DNA of 64,000 nucleotides from Halobacteriales archaeon QS_4_70_19 (GCA_003020985.1 PXRM01000015.1:1-64000), one strand, 5' to 3'. Shown: positions 1-9,205, counted from the first letter of the stretch. The notes: generated by a model from the sequence alone, not told the origin. Program-made: numbers and translations.

Positions 1-234
1 CTCGTAGACGGTGTCGTCCTCCTCCGGTTCGTTGTCGAAGCGCATCCCGTAGGAGAGGCCCGCGCAGCCGCCCTGCTGGACGAACAGGCGGAGGCCGGCC
101 ACGTCCGTGTCCATGTCCTCGCCGGTGAGGAGGTCGAGCGCCTGCTCGGCGGCCTCCTCGGTGACACGGATCTCCGGGCGCTGCTCGCCCGCCTCGCCGG
201 GGCCGGCGCCACCCTCGTCGGCGGTGCTGCTCAT
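1..234 (-). CDS. HesB/IscA-type Fe-S cluster carrier, truncated by window edge
   Basis: Reads leftwards from ATG at 234 to the window edge, giving 78 codons without a stop. The visible part has an acidic Ala/Gly/Glu-rich leader of about 20 residues, then the A-type carrier fold start (EIRVTEEAAEQALDLL), and a conserved QQGGCAGLSYGM segment carrying the first cluster-ligand cysteine. The two C-terminal cysteines of the family would lie outside the window. A-type carriers receive Fe-S clusters from a scaffold and pass them to apo-enzymes in the cytoplasm. It is divergent from sucC with 176 bp between them. Family assignment is strong; the exact paralogue (IscA, SufA or ErpA-like) cannot be decided. 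Confidence 0.85.
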   Translation of the reverse strand, partial: MSSTADEGGAGPGEAGEQRPEIRVTEEAAEQALDLLTGEDMDTDVAGLRLFVQQGGCAGLSYGMRFDNEPEEDDTVYE

Positions 235-410
235 ACCCGCCCTTTCGCGTCCGGCGGTGTAACACTTACGCCGCGACGGCTCCGGCACCCGGAATCGGGG
301 ACGGCGGCGCGCCCCGTCGGTCGACGTGATGACCGAACGTCCACCGCAGCCCCGGTCATGCCCGGTTCCGGTACTACTAACTCGGCGTCACGGGTAGGCC
401 CGGGCGACAG

Positions 411-1556
411 ATGAAACTCCACGAGTACCAGGCGAAGGGCGTCTTCGCCGACGCCGGAATCCCGACGCCGGCCTCGCAGCTCGCCGAAACCGTCGACGAG
501 GCGGTCGACGCGGCCGAGGACATCGGCTACCCCGTCGCCATCAAGGCCCAAGTCCAGGTGGGCGGCCGGGGCAAGGCGGGCGGTATCGAACTGGTAGACG
601 ACGCCGACGAGGCCCGCGAGGCCGCCGAGCGCATCATCGGGATGGACCTCAAGGGGCTCCACGTCGGTAGCGTCCTCGTCGAGGAGGCCGTCGACTTCAC
701 GAACGAACTCTACCTCGGCGTGACGATGGATCGGAACGAGGGCCGGCCCGTCGCGATGGTCTCCACGCGCGGCGGTGTCGACATCGAGGAGGTGGCCGCC
801 GAGGACCCGGACGCCATCGCCCGCGAGCACGTCGACCCGGCGTTCGGCCTGCACCCGTACCAGGCCCGGCGTGCGGTGTACGACGCCGGCGTCGACCGTG
901 ACGTGGCCGGTGACGTGGCCTCCGTCCTGACGACGCTGTACGACCTCTGGGACGACCGGGACGCCACAGAGACGGAGATCAACCCGCTGATGGTCACCGC
1001 GGATGACGAGGTCGTCGCGGCCGACGCGGTCATGAACATCGACGAGGACGCCCTGTTCCGGCACCCGGACCTCGCGGAGATGGAGGACGAGACCGCCGGG
1101 GACGAACTGGAGGCGAAGGCCAACGAGTACGGCTTCGACTACGTCCGGCTCTCGGGCAACGTCGGCATCATCGGCAACGGCGCGGGCCTCGTGATGACGA
1201 CGCTGGACCTCGTCGACTACTACGGCGGCGAGCCGGCCAACTTCCTCGACATCGGCGGCGGTGCGAAGGCCGAGCGAGTGTCGAACGCGCTGGACATGGT
1301 GTTCTCCGACGAGAACGTCGACTCCGTCGTGTTCAACATCTTCGGCGGCATCACCCGCGGCGACGAAGTGGCGAAGGGGATCAACACGGCACTCGAACAG
1401 TTCGACGAGATCACGAAGCCGGTGGTCGTCCGCCTCGCAGGGACGAACGCCGAGGAGGGCATGGAGATCCTGAACACGGAACTCGTCGAGGTCGAGGGCA
1501 CCCTGGAGGACGCGGTCCAGCGTGCCGTCGAGCGGGCCCAGGAGGTGGCACAATGA
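411..1556 (+). CDS. sucC: Succinyl-CoA synthetase (ADP-forming) beta subunit
   Basis: 381 residues, the usual length for the family. It begins [20 protein letters not shown], the hallmark start of the ATP-grasp beta subunit, followed by the nucleotide-binding loop [12 protein letters not shown], the metal-binding EINPLMV segment near residue 187, and the C-terminal CoA-ligase domain with [12 protein letters not shown] and [15 protein letters not shown]. With SucD it interconverts succinyl-CoA and succinate with nucleotide formation, the substrate-level phosphorylation step of the TCA cycle. The ATG of sucD overlaps its stop (ATGA), so the pair is translationally coupled. No clear Shine-Dalgarno precedes the ATG; the upstream 176 bp presumably hold the promoter. 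Confidence 0.97.
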   Translation: MKLHEYQAKGVFADAGIPTPASQLAETVDEAVDAAEDIGYPVAIKAQVQVGGRGKAGGIELVDDADEAREAAERIIGMDLKGLHVGSVLVEEAVDFTNELYLGVTMDRNEGRPVAMVSTRGGVDIEEVAAEDPDAIAREHVDPAFGLHPYQARRAVYDAGVDRDVAGDVASVLTTLYDLWDDRDATETEINPLMVTADDEVVAADAVMNIDEDALFRHPDLAEMEDETAGDELEAKANEYGFDYVRLSGNVGIIGNGAGLVMTTLDLVDYYGGEPANFLDIGGGAKAERVSNALDMVFSDENVDSVVFNIFGGITRGDEVAKGINTALEQFDEITKPVVVRLAGTNAEEGMEILNTELVEVEGTLEDAVQRAVERAQEVAQ

Positions 1557-2422
1557 GCATTCTAGTCGACGACGACACGCGCGTGGTGGTACAGGGTATC
1601 ACCGGCGGCGAGGGCAAGTTCCACGCCGAGCAGATGATCGATTACGGGACGAACGTCGTGGCCGGCGCGGTGCCGGGCAAGGGCGGCGAGGAGGCCGCCG
1701 GCGTCCCCGTCTACGACACGGTCCGGGGCGCCGCCCGCGAGGAGGACGCCGACGCGGCCGTCATCTTCGTCCCGCCGGCCTTCGCCGCGGACGCGCTGTT
1801 CGAGGCGCTCGACTCCCCGGTCGACCTCGTGGTCGCCATCACGGAGGGCATCCCCCAGCAGGACATGGCCAGCGTCTACAAGCGCCTGCAGGAGACCGAC
1901 ACCGCGCTCGTCGGCCCCAACTGTCCCGGCGTCATCACGCCGGGCGAGGCGAAACTCGGCATCCTGCCGGGCAACATCTTCTCCGACGGCGACGTCGGAC
2001 TGGTCTCGCGCTCGGGGACCCTGACCTACCAGGTCGTCGACAGCCTCACCCAGCGCGGCATCGGGCAGACGACCGCGGTCGGCATCGGCGGCGACCCCAT
2101 CATCGGGACGGACTTCGTCGGCGCGCTCGAGCGGTTCGAGGCCGACCCTGAGACGGAGGCGGTCGTGATGTGCGGCGAGATCGGCGGCGAGGACGAGGAG
2201 GAGGCCGCCCACTACATCGCCGAGAACATGGACACCCCCGTCGCCGGCTTCATCGCCGGCCGCACGGCCCCGCCGGGCAAGCGGATGGGTCACGCCGGCG
2301 CCATCGTCGGCAGCAGCGGGGCGGGGACCGCCGAGTCCAAAATCAACGCGCTCAACGACGCCGGTGTCCCCGTCGGCGACACCCCGGAGGAGGTCGCCGA
2401 CCACATCGAGGGCTTCCTCTAG
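1553..2422 (+). CDS. sucD: Succinyl-CoA synthetase alpha subunit
   Basis: 289 residues, normal for the family. The N-terminal Rossmann domain binds CoA ([18 protein letters not shown]), followed by [17 protein letters not shown]. The catalytic phosphohistidine lies in [18 protein letters not shown] near residue 246. Its ATG overlaps the sucC stop by one base in the ATGA arrangement, which fits stoichiometric expression of an alpha-beta complex. Just past the stop is a T-rich stretch (GAAATTTCTTTTCC around 2449-2462) that may end transcription. Function and start are both secure. Confidence 0.97.
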   Translation: MSILVDDDTRVVVQGITGGEGKFHAEQMIDYGTNVVAGAVPGKGGEEAAGVPVYDTVRGAAREEDADAAVIFVPPAFAADALFEALDSPVDLVVAITEGIPQQDMASVYKRLQETDTALVGPNCPGVITPGEAKLGILPGNIFSDGDVGLVSRSGTLTYQVVDSLTQRGIGQTTAVGIGGDPIIGTDFVGALERFEADPETEAVVMCGEIGGEDEEEAAHYIAENMDTPVAGFIAGRTAPPGKRMGHAGAIVGSSGAGTAESKINALNDAGVPVGDTPEEVADHIEGFL

Positions 2423-2661
2423 AATCCCGGCTCGACTGCCGTACGGCGGAAATTTCTTTTCCATCTGCGGAATTATTGAACACTTCCCGGGTATAGTATC
2501 GGAACCCGAGTAGTATGCGAGTTATCACTCTCGGCGCGACGAGCGTGACCGCGAGCACGAGTGGCCCTCCGTGTGCCACACTCGGTCGCGACCCGCACAG
2601 CGAGCCGCCGCCGTCCGTGGAGACGGGGCGCTTTTGCGCGCCCGTCGCGTACGACCGGTCA

Positions 2662-4608
2662 GTGACAGCGGAGGACCCGCCGGCCGACACGCCCCCCGAA
2701 CTCCCCATTGACGCGTTCTACGACCTGCTGGAGGACCGCGAGCGGCCCGTGGTCACGGCTAGCGAGGTGGCCCGCGCGCTGGACTGCTCGCACGCCGAGG
2801 CGGAGGACGCGCTCGCCGACCTCGTCGCGTCGGGGCGGGTCGAGCGGCAGGCCGTCGAGACCGACCCCGTCGTCTGGTACCCGGCGGACTGGAAGGAGAC
2901 CCAGGGCCGCGAGCGGGTGATCGTGTTCCCGAACCGCCGGGAGGTCCTGGTGGACCAGCCGTCGCAGTTCACCCGCGCCCAGCTCTCGACGTTCGCGCGG
3001 CTGGAGGACGTGAACGGCGAGCGGGGCTACCGCTACGTCGTCCGCGAGGACGACGTCTGGCGCGCGCCCCAGGAGACGTTCGCGGAACTCCAGCGCTCCA
3101 TGCGGCAGGCGCTGGGGGGGCGCTACGAGGCGCTGGAGGAGTGGGCCGAGGGGCAGTGGGAGCGCGCCCGCAGGTTCCGGCTGTACACCCACGAGGAGGG
3201 GTACGTCGTGCTGGCGGCGGCGAGCGCGGACCTGCTCGGCAACGTCGCCGAGCAGCACCTCGACGAGGGCGTCCTCCGGGCACGCATCTCGGACACGGAG
3301 GCCTGGGTCGCCGAGGACCGGACGGCCGAGGTCAAGCGGACGCTGTACGAGGCCGGCTACCCCGTGCTCGACGAGCGCTCGCTCGACGAGGGTGACGACC
3401 TGCCACTGGAGCTGAACCTCCAGCTCCGCGACTACCAGCACGACTGGGTGTCGCGGTTCGTCTCGTCGGGGTCGGGCGTGCTCGTCGGGCCGCCGGGTTC
3501 CGGGAAGACGGTCGCGGCGATGGGCGTCATGGCGGCCATCGAGGGGGAGACGCTGATTCTGGTCCCCTCGCGCGAGCTCGCCACGCAGTGGCGGGAGGAA
3601 CTGGTCGCCCGGACCTCGCTCACCGACGACCAGGTCGGGGAGTACCACGGGGGCCGCAAGGAGGTCCGGCCCGTCACCATCGCCACCTACCAGACCGCCG
3701 GGATGGACCGGCACCGCCACATCTTCGACGACCGGCAGTGGGGGCTCATCGTCTACGACGAGTGCCAGCACATCCCCGCGCCCATCAGCCGGCGGAACGC
3801 ACAGCTCCAGACCAAACACCGGCTCGGGCTGAGCGCGACCCCTATTCGCGAGGACGACAAGGAGGACGAGATCTACACCCTCATCGGGCCACCCGTCGGG
3901 ACGGACTGGGAGGCGCTGTTCGAGGCCGGCTACGTGGCCGAGCCGGAGGTGGAGATCCGGTTCGTCCCGTGGGCGAGCGACCTCCACGAGAACGAGTACG
4001 GGAGCGCCCGCGGCCACGAGCGGCGAATGGCGGCGGCGACGAACCCGGCGAAGGCCGCCGAGATCGAGGCCATCCGTCGCGAGCACGTCGGCGAGAAGAC
4101 TCTCGTCTTCGTCGAGTACATCGAGCAGGGGAACGCACTAGCCGACGAACTCGGCCTCCCGTTCGTCAGCGGCGAGACACCCCACGCCCGCCGCCGGACG
4201 CTGTTCGATGAGTTCCGGACCGAGCCGCGCGACGCGCTCATCGTGAGCCGCGTCGGGGACGAGGGCATCGACCTGCCCGAGGCCGAGGTCGCCATCGCCG
4301 CGTCGGGGCTCGGCGGGTCGCGCCGGCAGGGTGCCCAGCGCGCCGGCCGGACGATGCGCCCGGTCGGAAAGGCCCGGATGTACGTGCTGGCGACCCGGGG
4401 GACACAGGAGGAGGAGTTCGCCAGGCAGCGGACCCGCCACCTCGCCGCGAAGGGCGTCCGGGTCCGGGAGCGCGACAGCGCGGCGTGGTCGTTCGAGGCC
4501 GGCGAGGCGACGCCAGTCGAGGCGGGTGCGGACGGGGAGTCGGCTGGCGAGGAGCCGGCCGAGGAGGGCCCGGCCGACGGCGGCCCCGGCGACGAACACG
4601 TCGACTGA
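2662..4608 (+). CDS. XPB/Rad25-type superfamily 2 DNA helicase
   Basis: 648 residues from GTG 2662; the open frame extends upstream to 2515 but that stretch (MRVITLGATSV...) has no helicase-like sequence. An N-terminal winged-helix-like segment (TASEVARALDCSHAEAEDAL, about residues 25-60) precedes a damage-recognition-like region, then Walker A GPPGSGKT near 275, motif II YDECQH near 366 (DECQ instead of DEVH), SATPIRED near 391 containing the XPB RED element, and motif VI QRAGRTMRP near 558. XPB-family enzymes unwind or translocate on DNA in excision repair. The acidic C-terminal 60 residues look disordered. The acyltransferase gene starts 39 bases downstream and may be co-transcribed. Confidence 0.9.
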   Translation: MTAEDPPADTPPELPIDAFYDLLEDRERPVVTASEVARALDCSHAEAEDALADLVASGRVERQAVETDPVVWYPADWKETQGRERVIVFPNRREVLVDQPSQFTRAQLSTFARLEDVNGERGYRYVVREDDVWRAPQETFAELQRSMRQALGGRYEALEEWAEGQWERARRFRLYTHEEGYVVLAAASADLLGNVAEQHLDEGVLRARISDTEAWVAEDRTAEVKRTLYEAGYPVLDERSLDEGDDLPLELNLQLRDYQHDWVSRFVSSGSGVLVGPPGSGKTVAAMGVMAAIEGETLILVPSRELATQWREELVARTSLTDDQVGEYHGGRKEVRPVTIATYQTAGMDRHRHIFDDRQWGLIVYDECQHIPAPISRRNAQLQTKHRLGLSATPIREDDKEDEIYTLIGPPVGTDWEALFEAGYVAEPEVEIRFVPWASDLHENEYGSARGHERRMAAATNPAKAAEIEAIRREHVGEKTLVFVEYIEQGNALADELGLPFVSGETPHARRRTLFDEFRTEPRDALIVSRVGDEGIDLPEAEVAIAASGLGGSRRQGAQRAGRTMRPVGKARMYVLATRGTQEEEFARQRTRHLAAKGVRVRERDSAAWSFEAGEATPVEAGADGESAGEEPAEEGPADGGPGDEHVD

Positions 4609-4647
4609 CCCCCGACCTACAAGCCGGGGCCCTGCCAACTGCCGCCC

Positions 4648-5229
4648 GTGAGCGACGACAGCGAGTCCGAAGAGAGCGGTGCCGGGGGTCGCGAGGACCT
4701 CGGTCGCGGCCACCGCCACGAGCGCCTGGAGCGGCACGCGACGCCGGGGCCGAAGAACTCGCTCCAGCACTGGCGCGAGGCCAGATCCATCCCGCGGGTC
4801 GTCGTCAACTACGTCTTCGTCCTCGTCGCACGGCTGGCGCCGGCCCTGCCGGTGAAGGCGTGGGCACTCCGGCGCATCGGCGTCACGGTCGGCGAGGGCG
4901 TTTCCTGGGGGCTGGAGGCGACGCCGGACGTGTTCTGGCCCGAACTGATCACGCTGGAGGACCACGTCATCGTCGGGTACGACGCCACCGTCCTCTGTCA
5001 CGAGTTCCTGCAGTCGGAGTACCGGACCGGCGAGGTCGTCGTCCGCGAGCGAGCGATGATTGGCGCCGGTGCCGTCGTCCTGCCCGGCGTCGAGATCGGC
5101 GCGGGCGCCCAGGTCGCGGCCAACTCGCTCGTCGCCGAGGACGTGCCGCCGGGGGAGACGTGGGCGGGCGTGCCGGCCGAACCGGTCGGCGGGACGGACG
5201 GGTCGCGCGCCGACACGGACGAGGATTGA
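4648..5229 (+). CDS. Hexapeptide-repeat acyltransferase (maltose/galactoside O-acetyltransferase-like)
   Basis: 193 residues from GTG 4648. After a charged N-terminus, residues 55-80 form a hydrophobic segment (VVNYVFVLVARLAPALPV) that may sit at the membrane. The C-terminal half carries left-handed beta-helix hexapeptide repeats: ITLEDHVIVGYDATVL, RAMIGAGAVVLPGVEIGAGAQVAANSLV with the usual ending DVPPGETWAGVPAEPVG. Such enzymes transfer acetyl or other acyl groups from CoA to sugars or related acceptors; the acceptor here is unknown. It follows the helicase by 39 bases on the same strand, but no functional link is evident. It converges with the mscS-dacZ operon. Confidence 0.85.
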   Translation: MSDDSESEESGAGGREDLGRGHRHERLERHATPGPKNSLQHWREARSIPRVVVNYVFVLVARLAPALPVKAWALRRIGVTVGEGVSWGLEATPDVFWPELITLEDHVIVGYDATVLCHEFLQSEYRTGEVVVRERAMIGAGAVVLPGVEIGAGAQVAANSLVAEDVPPGETWAGVPAEPVGGTDGSRADTDED

Positions 5230-5271
5230 AACGGGAAGCCGGGACCAGCAGGCCCGTGCGCTGACGAGTCA

Positions 5272-5379
5272 CCGCACGATGGGTCACGTCGGTCGGCGCG
5301 GTCCCCCCATCGTGCGGCCCGCGGAGGGACCGCCTGTTCGTCAGTTCCGCCAGGGGAACGGTGGCCCGCGAGGGGCCAC
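5272..5379. terminator. Hairpins between convergent genes
   Basis: The 160-bp gap between the convergent acyltransferase and MscS genes contains a perfect 12-bp inverted repeat (CCGCACGATGGG at 5272-5283, CCCATCGTGCGG at 5306-5317), a small stem GTTCC/GGGAAC at 5344-5359, and GTGGCCC/GGGCCAC at 5361-5379. They could act as a bidirectional transcript end. No T-run follows, so a termination function is only inferred from position. Confidence 0.35.
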
Positions 5380-5389
5380 GGGCCGCCGT

Positions 5390-6130
5390 TCAGCTCCGGA
5401 CCCGGACGATGCCGCTCTCGAACACCTGCCGGTTCGGCACGACGAACTCCCGTCCCTCGCTCTCGATGCGGGTGACGAACACGTCCACCTCCTGGACGAT
5501 GCCGCGCTGCCCGTCGATGACCACCTCGTCGCCGATGGTGTACGGCTCGTTGAGGACGAGGTAGATGCCGGCGGCGGCCGAGGAGAGCATGTCCTTGAAC
5601 GCGGCGGTCGCGACGCCGAGCTGTCCGAGCGCGACGAGCGCCGCGATGTAGAAGACGCTGTACTTGACGACGAGCGGGATCGTGTTCACCTCGGGGAGTT
5701 TCACCGAGCGGAGGCGCTCGCTCACCACGAGTTCGGCCTTGTCGCCGACGATGAGTCCCGTGATGACGACGAGCGCGGCGACGAACACCCGCGGGAGGAA
5801 GTCGGCCAGCCGCTCGATGAGCAGGCCCGCGTTCACGACGCCCGCGACCCGGAGGGCGAAGACGGTCCCGACGGCGACGATGAACAGCCCCGAGAGCCGC
5901 GAGACGAGTTTCACCGTTGAGGTGCCGAGCCGCTGGGCCGTCCGTTCGAACAGGGTTCCCTCGACCTCGTCGGGGACGCCCGCGTCCGTCAGCAGTCCGC
6001 TGAGCAGGCGCGCGACGACGATTCCGAGCATGAGGGCGATGACGACGATGAGGCTCGCGACGAACAGGTCGATGTCGCTCGTGAGCAGGCGCCTGAGCAG
6101 CCGCCGCAGCGTCGCGATCTGGCCGACCAT
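5390..6130 (-). CDS. MscS-family small-conductance mechanosensitive channel
   Basis: 246 residues. Three hydrophobic segments are visible (about residues 23-48, 78-98 and 105-125), then a further amphipathic stretch and the beta domain with the family signature DMLSSAAAGIYLVLNEPYTIGDEVVIDG (residues about 172-200) and VVPNRQVF near the C-terminus. It is shorter than E. coli MscS, ending soon after the beta domain. MscS channels release solutes when membrane tension rises on hypo-osmotic shock. The gene starts 3 bases after the stop of dacZ, so the two form an operon that joins c-di-AMP production to osmotic relief. Confidence 0.93.
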   Translation of the reverse strand: MVGQIATLRRLLRRLLTSDIDLFVASLIVVIALMLGIVVARLLSGLLTDAGVPDEVEGTLFERTAQRLGTSTVKLVSRLSGLFIVAVGTVFALRVAGVVNAGLLIERLADFLPRVFVAALVVITGLIVGDKAELVVSERLRSVKLPEVNTIPLVVKYSVFYIAALVALGQLGVATAAFKDMLSSAAAGIYLVLNEPYTIGDEVVIDGQRGIVQEVDVFVTRIESEGREFVVPNRQVFESGIVRVRS

Positions 6131-6133
6131 GGC

Positions 6134-6943
6134 TCAGTAGTCCTCCGGGTCGATCTCCAGCACCAGTTCCCCGCCCGAGAACGCCCGTACCAGGCCGTCG
6201 GACTCAGAGAGGACGATGGAGACGGCGTTCGTGTCGCGGGTGATGGCGCCCCCGGCCATGTGCCGGGCCCCCAGCCCCTTCGGGATGTCCACCCCCTCCG
6301 CCGAGGGTTCGAGGTAGCGGTACGCGGAGACGATCTTCCCCGAGTCGGAGATGATGAACGCGCCGTCCAGCCGGGAGAACTCCTTCAGCATCACGTTGAC
6401 GATGGGGTCCCCGACGTGGACGTGGCTCTTCTCGAACGGGTTGTACGACAGCGGCCGGGACTTGTTCATCACCTTGCCCGCATCGCCGACGACGAACAGC
6501 GCGCCGACGGGCTTGCCCTTCTGGCCCTTCTTCCCGAGCTCGATCGCCACCTCCAGCACGTCGCGGATGATGGAGGCCTCGGCGCGGCTGTCAGCGAACA
6601 GCTCGTACACGCCCGAGCGGACGAAATCCCCCGCACGGACCCGGACGATGCTGTCGATGTCCTCCGCGAAGGTTTTGGCCGCGCACAGCACGGCGTCGCC
6701 GTCCTCGACGAGGCCGTTCTCCAGTGCCCCCTCCAGCCCGAACCGGATGCGCTGGGCCACGTCGGCGAACTCCAGCGGGAGTTCGACGAAGTGCTCCGCG
6801 TCCACCGTGTTCTCGCCGGCGACCACGACGACCGGCAGGCCGGACTCGGCGACCCGCTCGTAGTAGGACCCGCTCGGGCTGAACAGCAGCACGGCCTCGG
6901 CCCCCTCCGTCATCTCGCCCACCAGGTCTCGCAGGTCGCTCAT
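6134..6943 (-). CDS. dacZ: Diadenylate cyclase (DisA_N/DAC domain)
   Basis: 269 residues. The C-terminal DAC domain shows the catalytic DGA motif at 193-195 (RLDGAFIISDSG) and the nucleotide-binding GARHMAGGAITRDT at 225-238; the usual RHR is RHM here. The N-terminal 120 residues resemble a pyruvate-kinase C-terminal-like fold. This is the DacZ type found in Euryarchaeota, which condenses two ATP to cyclic di-AMP, a second messenger of osmotic adaptation. It is the first gene of an operon with MscS. Minus-strand sequence CTCTTAGG near 6966-6973 may be the TATA region of a leaderless transcript. Confidence 0.93.
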   Translation of the reverse strand: MSDLRDLVGEMTEGAEAVLLFSPSGSYYERVAESGLPVVVVAGENTVDAEHFVELPLEFADVAQRIRFGLEGALENGLVEDGDAVLCAAKTFAEDIDSIVRVRAGDFVRSGVYELFADSRAEASIIRDVLEVAIELGKKGQKGKPVGALFVVGDAGKVMNKSRPLSYNPFEKSHVHVGDPIVNVMLKEFSRLDGAFIISDSGKIVSAYRYLEPSAEGVDIPKGLGARHMAGGAITRDTNAVSIVLSESDGLVRAFSGGELVLEIDPEDY

Positions 6944-7047
6944 CGTTCCCTACCTCTTGCACGACACCTAAGAGGCTTGTGGGCAGTCAGGCGCACGTCT
7001 CACACGTATCAGCGAACGGGCAGGTCACGGGAGAACGCACACCACGC

Positions 7048-7056
7048 TATTTGATA
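7048..7056 (+). promoter_or_regulatory. TATA-box region of the hydrolase gene
   Basis: TATTTGATA at 7048-7056 lies 26 bases (centre to ATG) before the start at 7078, the spacing expected for a leaderless haloarchaeal transcript. Inferred from position and AT content in GC-rich DNA. Confidence 0.5.
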
Positions 7057-7077
7057 CCCCGGGGCGACAGGGGGCCC

Positions 7078-7899
7078 ATGGCCACCGAAGAATTCCCGGC
7101 CACCCGGATGTACCGGCACCGACACGACACCCTCGTCACGGAGCGGGGCGACCCCGCGGACCCGACGCTGGTCTGCGCCCACGGGACGCTGATGGACCGG
7201 ACGATGTTCCGCCCGCAGTGGGAGGCCCTCTCCGACGACTACCACGTCCTCGCGTACGACCTGCGCGCACGGACGGAACATCACGCCGAGCCGTACGACC
7301 TCTACGACCTCGCCGACGACTGCGAGGCGCTGCTCGACGCGCGCGACGTCGACTCCTGCATTCTCGCGGGGATGTCGATGGGCGGGTTCACGGCGCTCCG
7401 GGTCGCCGACCGCTACCCCGGGCGGCTGGACGGCATCGTCATGATCGACTCCATCGCGCAGCCCCACGACGAGAGCGACATCGAGCAGTACGGGCAGATG
7501 ATCGACACCACCCGCGAGATGGGCGAGGTCCCGGAGCCGATGGGTGAGACGGTCAGACATATCCTGTTCGGCGCCACCTCGAACCAGGAGCGCACGGACC
7601 TCGTCGACCACTGGGTCGACCGCTGGCTGACGTACCCGGGCGAGGCCGTCTACCAGGAGGTGTCCTCGTGGCTCGAACGGCCGGACTTCACCGACGAACT
7701 GGCCGGCATCGAGGTCCCCGTTCTCGCCATCCACGGCGAGGAGGACACCGCCCTGGAGATGGAGAAGGCCGAGGACATGGTCGAGCACCTGCCCGACGGG
7801 CGGCTGGAACCGATTCCGGAGGCCGGGCACTCGTCGAACACGGAGAACCCCGAGGCGGCGAACGCCGCCATCCGGGCGTTCCTCGAGGAGGTGTACTGA
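7078..7899 (+). CDS. Alpha/beta-fold hydrolase
   Basis: 273 residues from ATG 7078; the open frame continues upstream but the promoter position selects this start. The fold is shown by an oxyanion-strand CAHGTLMDRTMF (near 31), the nucleophile elbow GMSMGGF (Ser near 103), an acid region IHGEEDT near 222, and the catalytic His in EAGHSSNTENPEAANAAI near 252. It is typical of soluble esterases, lactonases or haloperoxidase-like hydrolases; the substrate cannot be told. It is monocistronic, divergent from dacZ, with tRNA-Ser behind it on the other strand. Confidence 0.9.
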   Translation: MATEEFPATRMYRHRHDTLVTERGDPADPTLVCAHGTLMDRTMFRPQWEALSDDYHVLAYDLRARTEHHAEPYDLYDLADDCEALLDARDVDSCILAGMSMGGFTALRVADRYPGRLDGIVMIDSIAQPHDESDIEQYGQMIDTTREMGEVPEPMGETVRHILFGATSNQERTDLVDHWVDRWLTYPGEAVYQEVSSWLERPDFTDELAGIEVPVLAIHGEEDTALEMEKAEDMVEHLPDGRLEPIPEAGHSSNTENPEAANAAIRAFLEEVY

Positions 7900-7928
7900 C
7901 GGCTCCCGGGGTGAGCAGTCGGAGGATG

Positions 7929-8013
7929 CGGTGGGGATGGGATTTGAACCCATGAGGCGCGAAGCGCCAGTTGCTCTCAAGGCAACCACCTTGGGCCACT
8001 CGGTCACCCCACC
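7929..8013 (-). tRNA. tRNA-Ser, anticodon TGA
   Basis: Read on the minus strand, an 85-nt cloverleaf: acceptor stem GGTGGGG pairing with CCCCACC, then T8 and a D-arm beginning GACCGAGTGG, anticodon stem GTTGC/GCAAC around loop CTTGAGA (anticodon TGA, reading UCA), a long class-II variable arm GGCGCTTCGCGCC, and T-arm ATGGG-TTCAAAT-CCCAT. Discriminator is G and CCA is not encoded, as usual for haloarchaeal serine tRNAs. No intron is seen. Confidence 0.95.
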
Positions 8014-8084
8014 TCGTCCCCCCGTTGTGCACCGGGTCGCTAAGACCTGTCGGTGCCCGGGCGATGGTGCGATTCCCCCGCGGG

Positions 8085-8837
8085 CTACTCGCCGGCCAGC
8101 GCCAGTCCCCCCGCCCCGGCGACCGCGGTCAGCCCGCTCTCGTCCAGCCAGGTCGCCACGTGGCCCGGCACCGGCCGCCCCGCGGCCCGGCGGGTTTCGA
8201 CCTGGAGCAGCGCCTCCGCGAGGTCGGCCGCCGTCTCCAGCACGGGTAGCGTCTGCAGGTAGCCCACCTCGTGCCCGGCGTCGCGCGCGCCGTCGGTCAG
8301 CGTGCGCAGCGCGGGCGGCGTGTACGCACCCTGGAAGTCAATGGTGTCGGTGAATCCGGCGAAGTAGACACGACCGCCCGTCGAGGGGCCGACGACGACG
8401 GGTGCCCGCCGCAGTTTCATCGCGGCCTCGTCGATCTGTTGGCGGGCGCAGAAGGCGGCCGCCGGCGTCGTGACGGCGGCCGATGCCGCTCCCTCCTCGT
8501 CGAGCAGGTGCGTGACGGTGTTGCCGGCGCGCCCGGCGAACGTCTCGCCGACCTGGACCTCGTACCGGGCGTCATCGTCCAGTGCCGGCTCGACGGCCTC
8601 ACGGACCTCTCGCTCGGCGTCAGCACCCGCCGGGACGTGCGCCTCGGGGATGGCCTCGTCCGGGCGGTAGTTGACGAGCAGGTCGCCGCCGCTGGCTTCG
8701 GCGGCCCGGCAGACGTCCCGTAGCGCGGCGACGTACAGGTCGGCGGCCGCCTCGGCGGAGACCGGCGCGGTGGCGACGAGCTCCGGGAGGACGAGACCGG
8801 GGCGTGGCGGGTCCGCGAGCACGCAGACGATGGTCAT
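8085..8837 (-). CDS. DUF2064-like glycosyltransferase-fold protein
   Basis: 250 residues. It resembles the DUF2064/TIGR04282 family, whose members have a GT-A-like nucleotide-sugar transferase fold. Visible support: the N-terminal strand MTIVCVLADPPRPGLVLPEL, then VNYRPDE, and a glycine-rich loop VVGPSTGGRVYFAGFTD (about residues 147-163) in place of the family's GP-DGGYY motif. The reaction is unknown. The start ATG at 8837 is divergent from the small membrane gene at 8897. The assignment is from motif resemblance only. Confidence 0.6.
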   Translation of the reverse strand: MTIVCVLADPPRPGLVLPELVATAPVSAEAAADLYVAALRDVCRAAEASGGDLLVNYRPDEAIPEAHVPAGADAEREVREAVEPALDDDARYEVQVGETFAGRAGNTVTHLLDEEGAASAAVTTPAAAFCARQQIDEAAMKLRRAPVVVGPSTGGRVYFAGFTDTIDFQGAYTPPALRTLTDGARDAGHEVGYLQTLPVLETAADLAEALLQVETRRAAGRPVPGHVATWLDESGLTAVAGAGGLALAGE

Positions 8838-8867
8838 GCCGGTCGGTCGCGCCGACGAGTCTTGAAC

Positions 8868-8875
8868 TTTATAAT
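8868..8875 (+). promoter_or_regulatory. TATA box of the small membrane protein gene
   Basis: TTTATAAT at 8868-8875, 26 bases before the ATG at 8897. This supports that start and a leaderless mRNA. Confidence 0.6.
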
Positions 8876-8896
8876 CCGGCGCCCGCAGCCTCGGGT

Positions 8897-9130
8897 ATGG
8901 ACTGGACCAGGCCGCTCGGCTTCCTCTGTGCGCTCGGCGTCGGGCTGACCGTCATCGGCGCGCTCCTCGCACTCGCCACCGGCCCGCTCGTCGGGTCCCG
9001 CGCGACCGCCGCCATCGTCACCGTGGCACTGGTCGTCGCCAGCGTCGTCACGGCGGTCGCCGTGGGGACCCGACTCAGCCCGGAGTGGCTGAACAACAGC
9101 GGGTACTGGCTCGGTCGGCAGTTCCCGTAG
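8897..9130 (+). CDS. Small two-helix membrane protein
   Basis: 77 residues from ATG 8897, chosen because the TATA box sits 26 bases upstream; a longer frame to 8804 exists. Two hydrophobic helices are clear: LGFLCALGVGLTVIGALLAL (residues 7-26) and a second at about 37-58 (AAIVTVALVVASVVTAVAVG). The C-terminus (EWLNNSGYWLGRQFP) is amphipathic. I recognise no function; small membrane proteins like this are common in haloarchaea. The next 75 bases downstream are AT-richer and may hold a terminator for both converging genes. Confidence 0.75.
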   Translation: MDWTRPLGFLCALGVGLTVIGALLALATGPLVGSRATAAIVTVALVVASVVTAVAVGTRLSPEWLNNSGYWLGRQFP

Positions 9131-9205
9131 AAGGACCGTAACAGGTGAGAAATGCCTGGTATGATTGTGAAATAATGGGAGCAATCAGGTAATACCGGGT
9201 ATTAC

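Noticed and set aside
231-1553. Long minus-strand frame opposite sucC (440 codons)
   Set aside because: Shadow of the GC-rich coding strand; sucC is clear on the other strand and the antisense protein has Val/Arg/Asp-rich composition without homology.
2515-2661. N-terminal extension of the XPB-like helicase
   Set aside because: Codon use and sequence are not helicase-like; GTG 2662 begins the domain and is preceded by a suitable promoter region.
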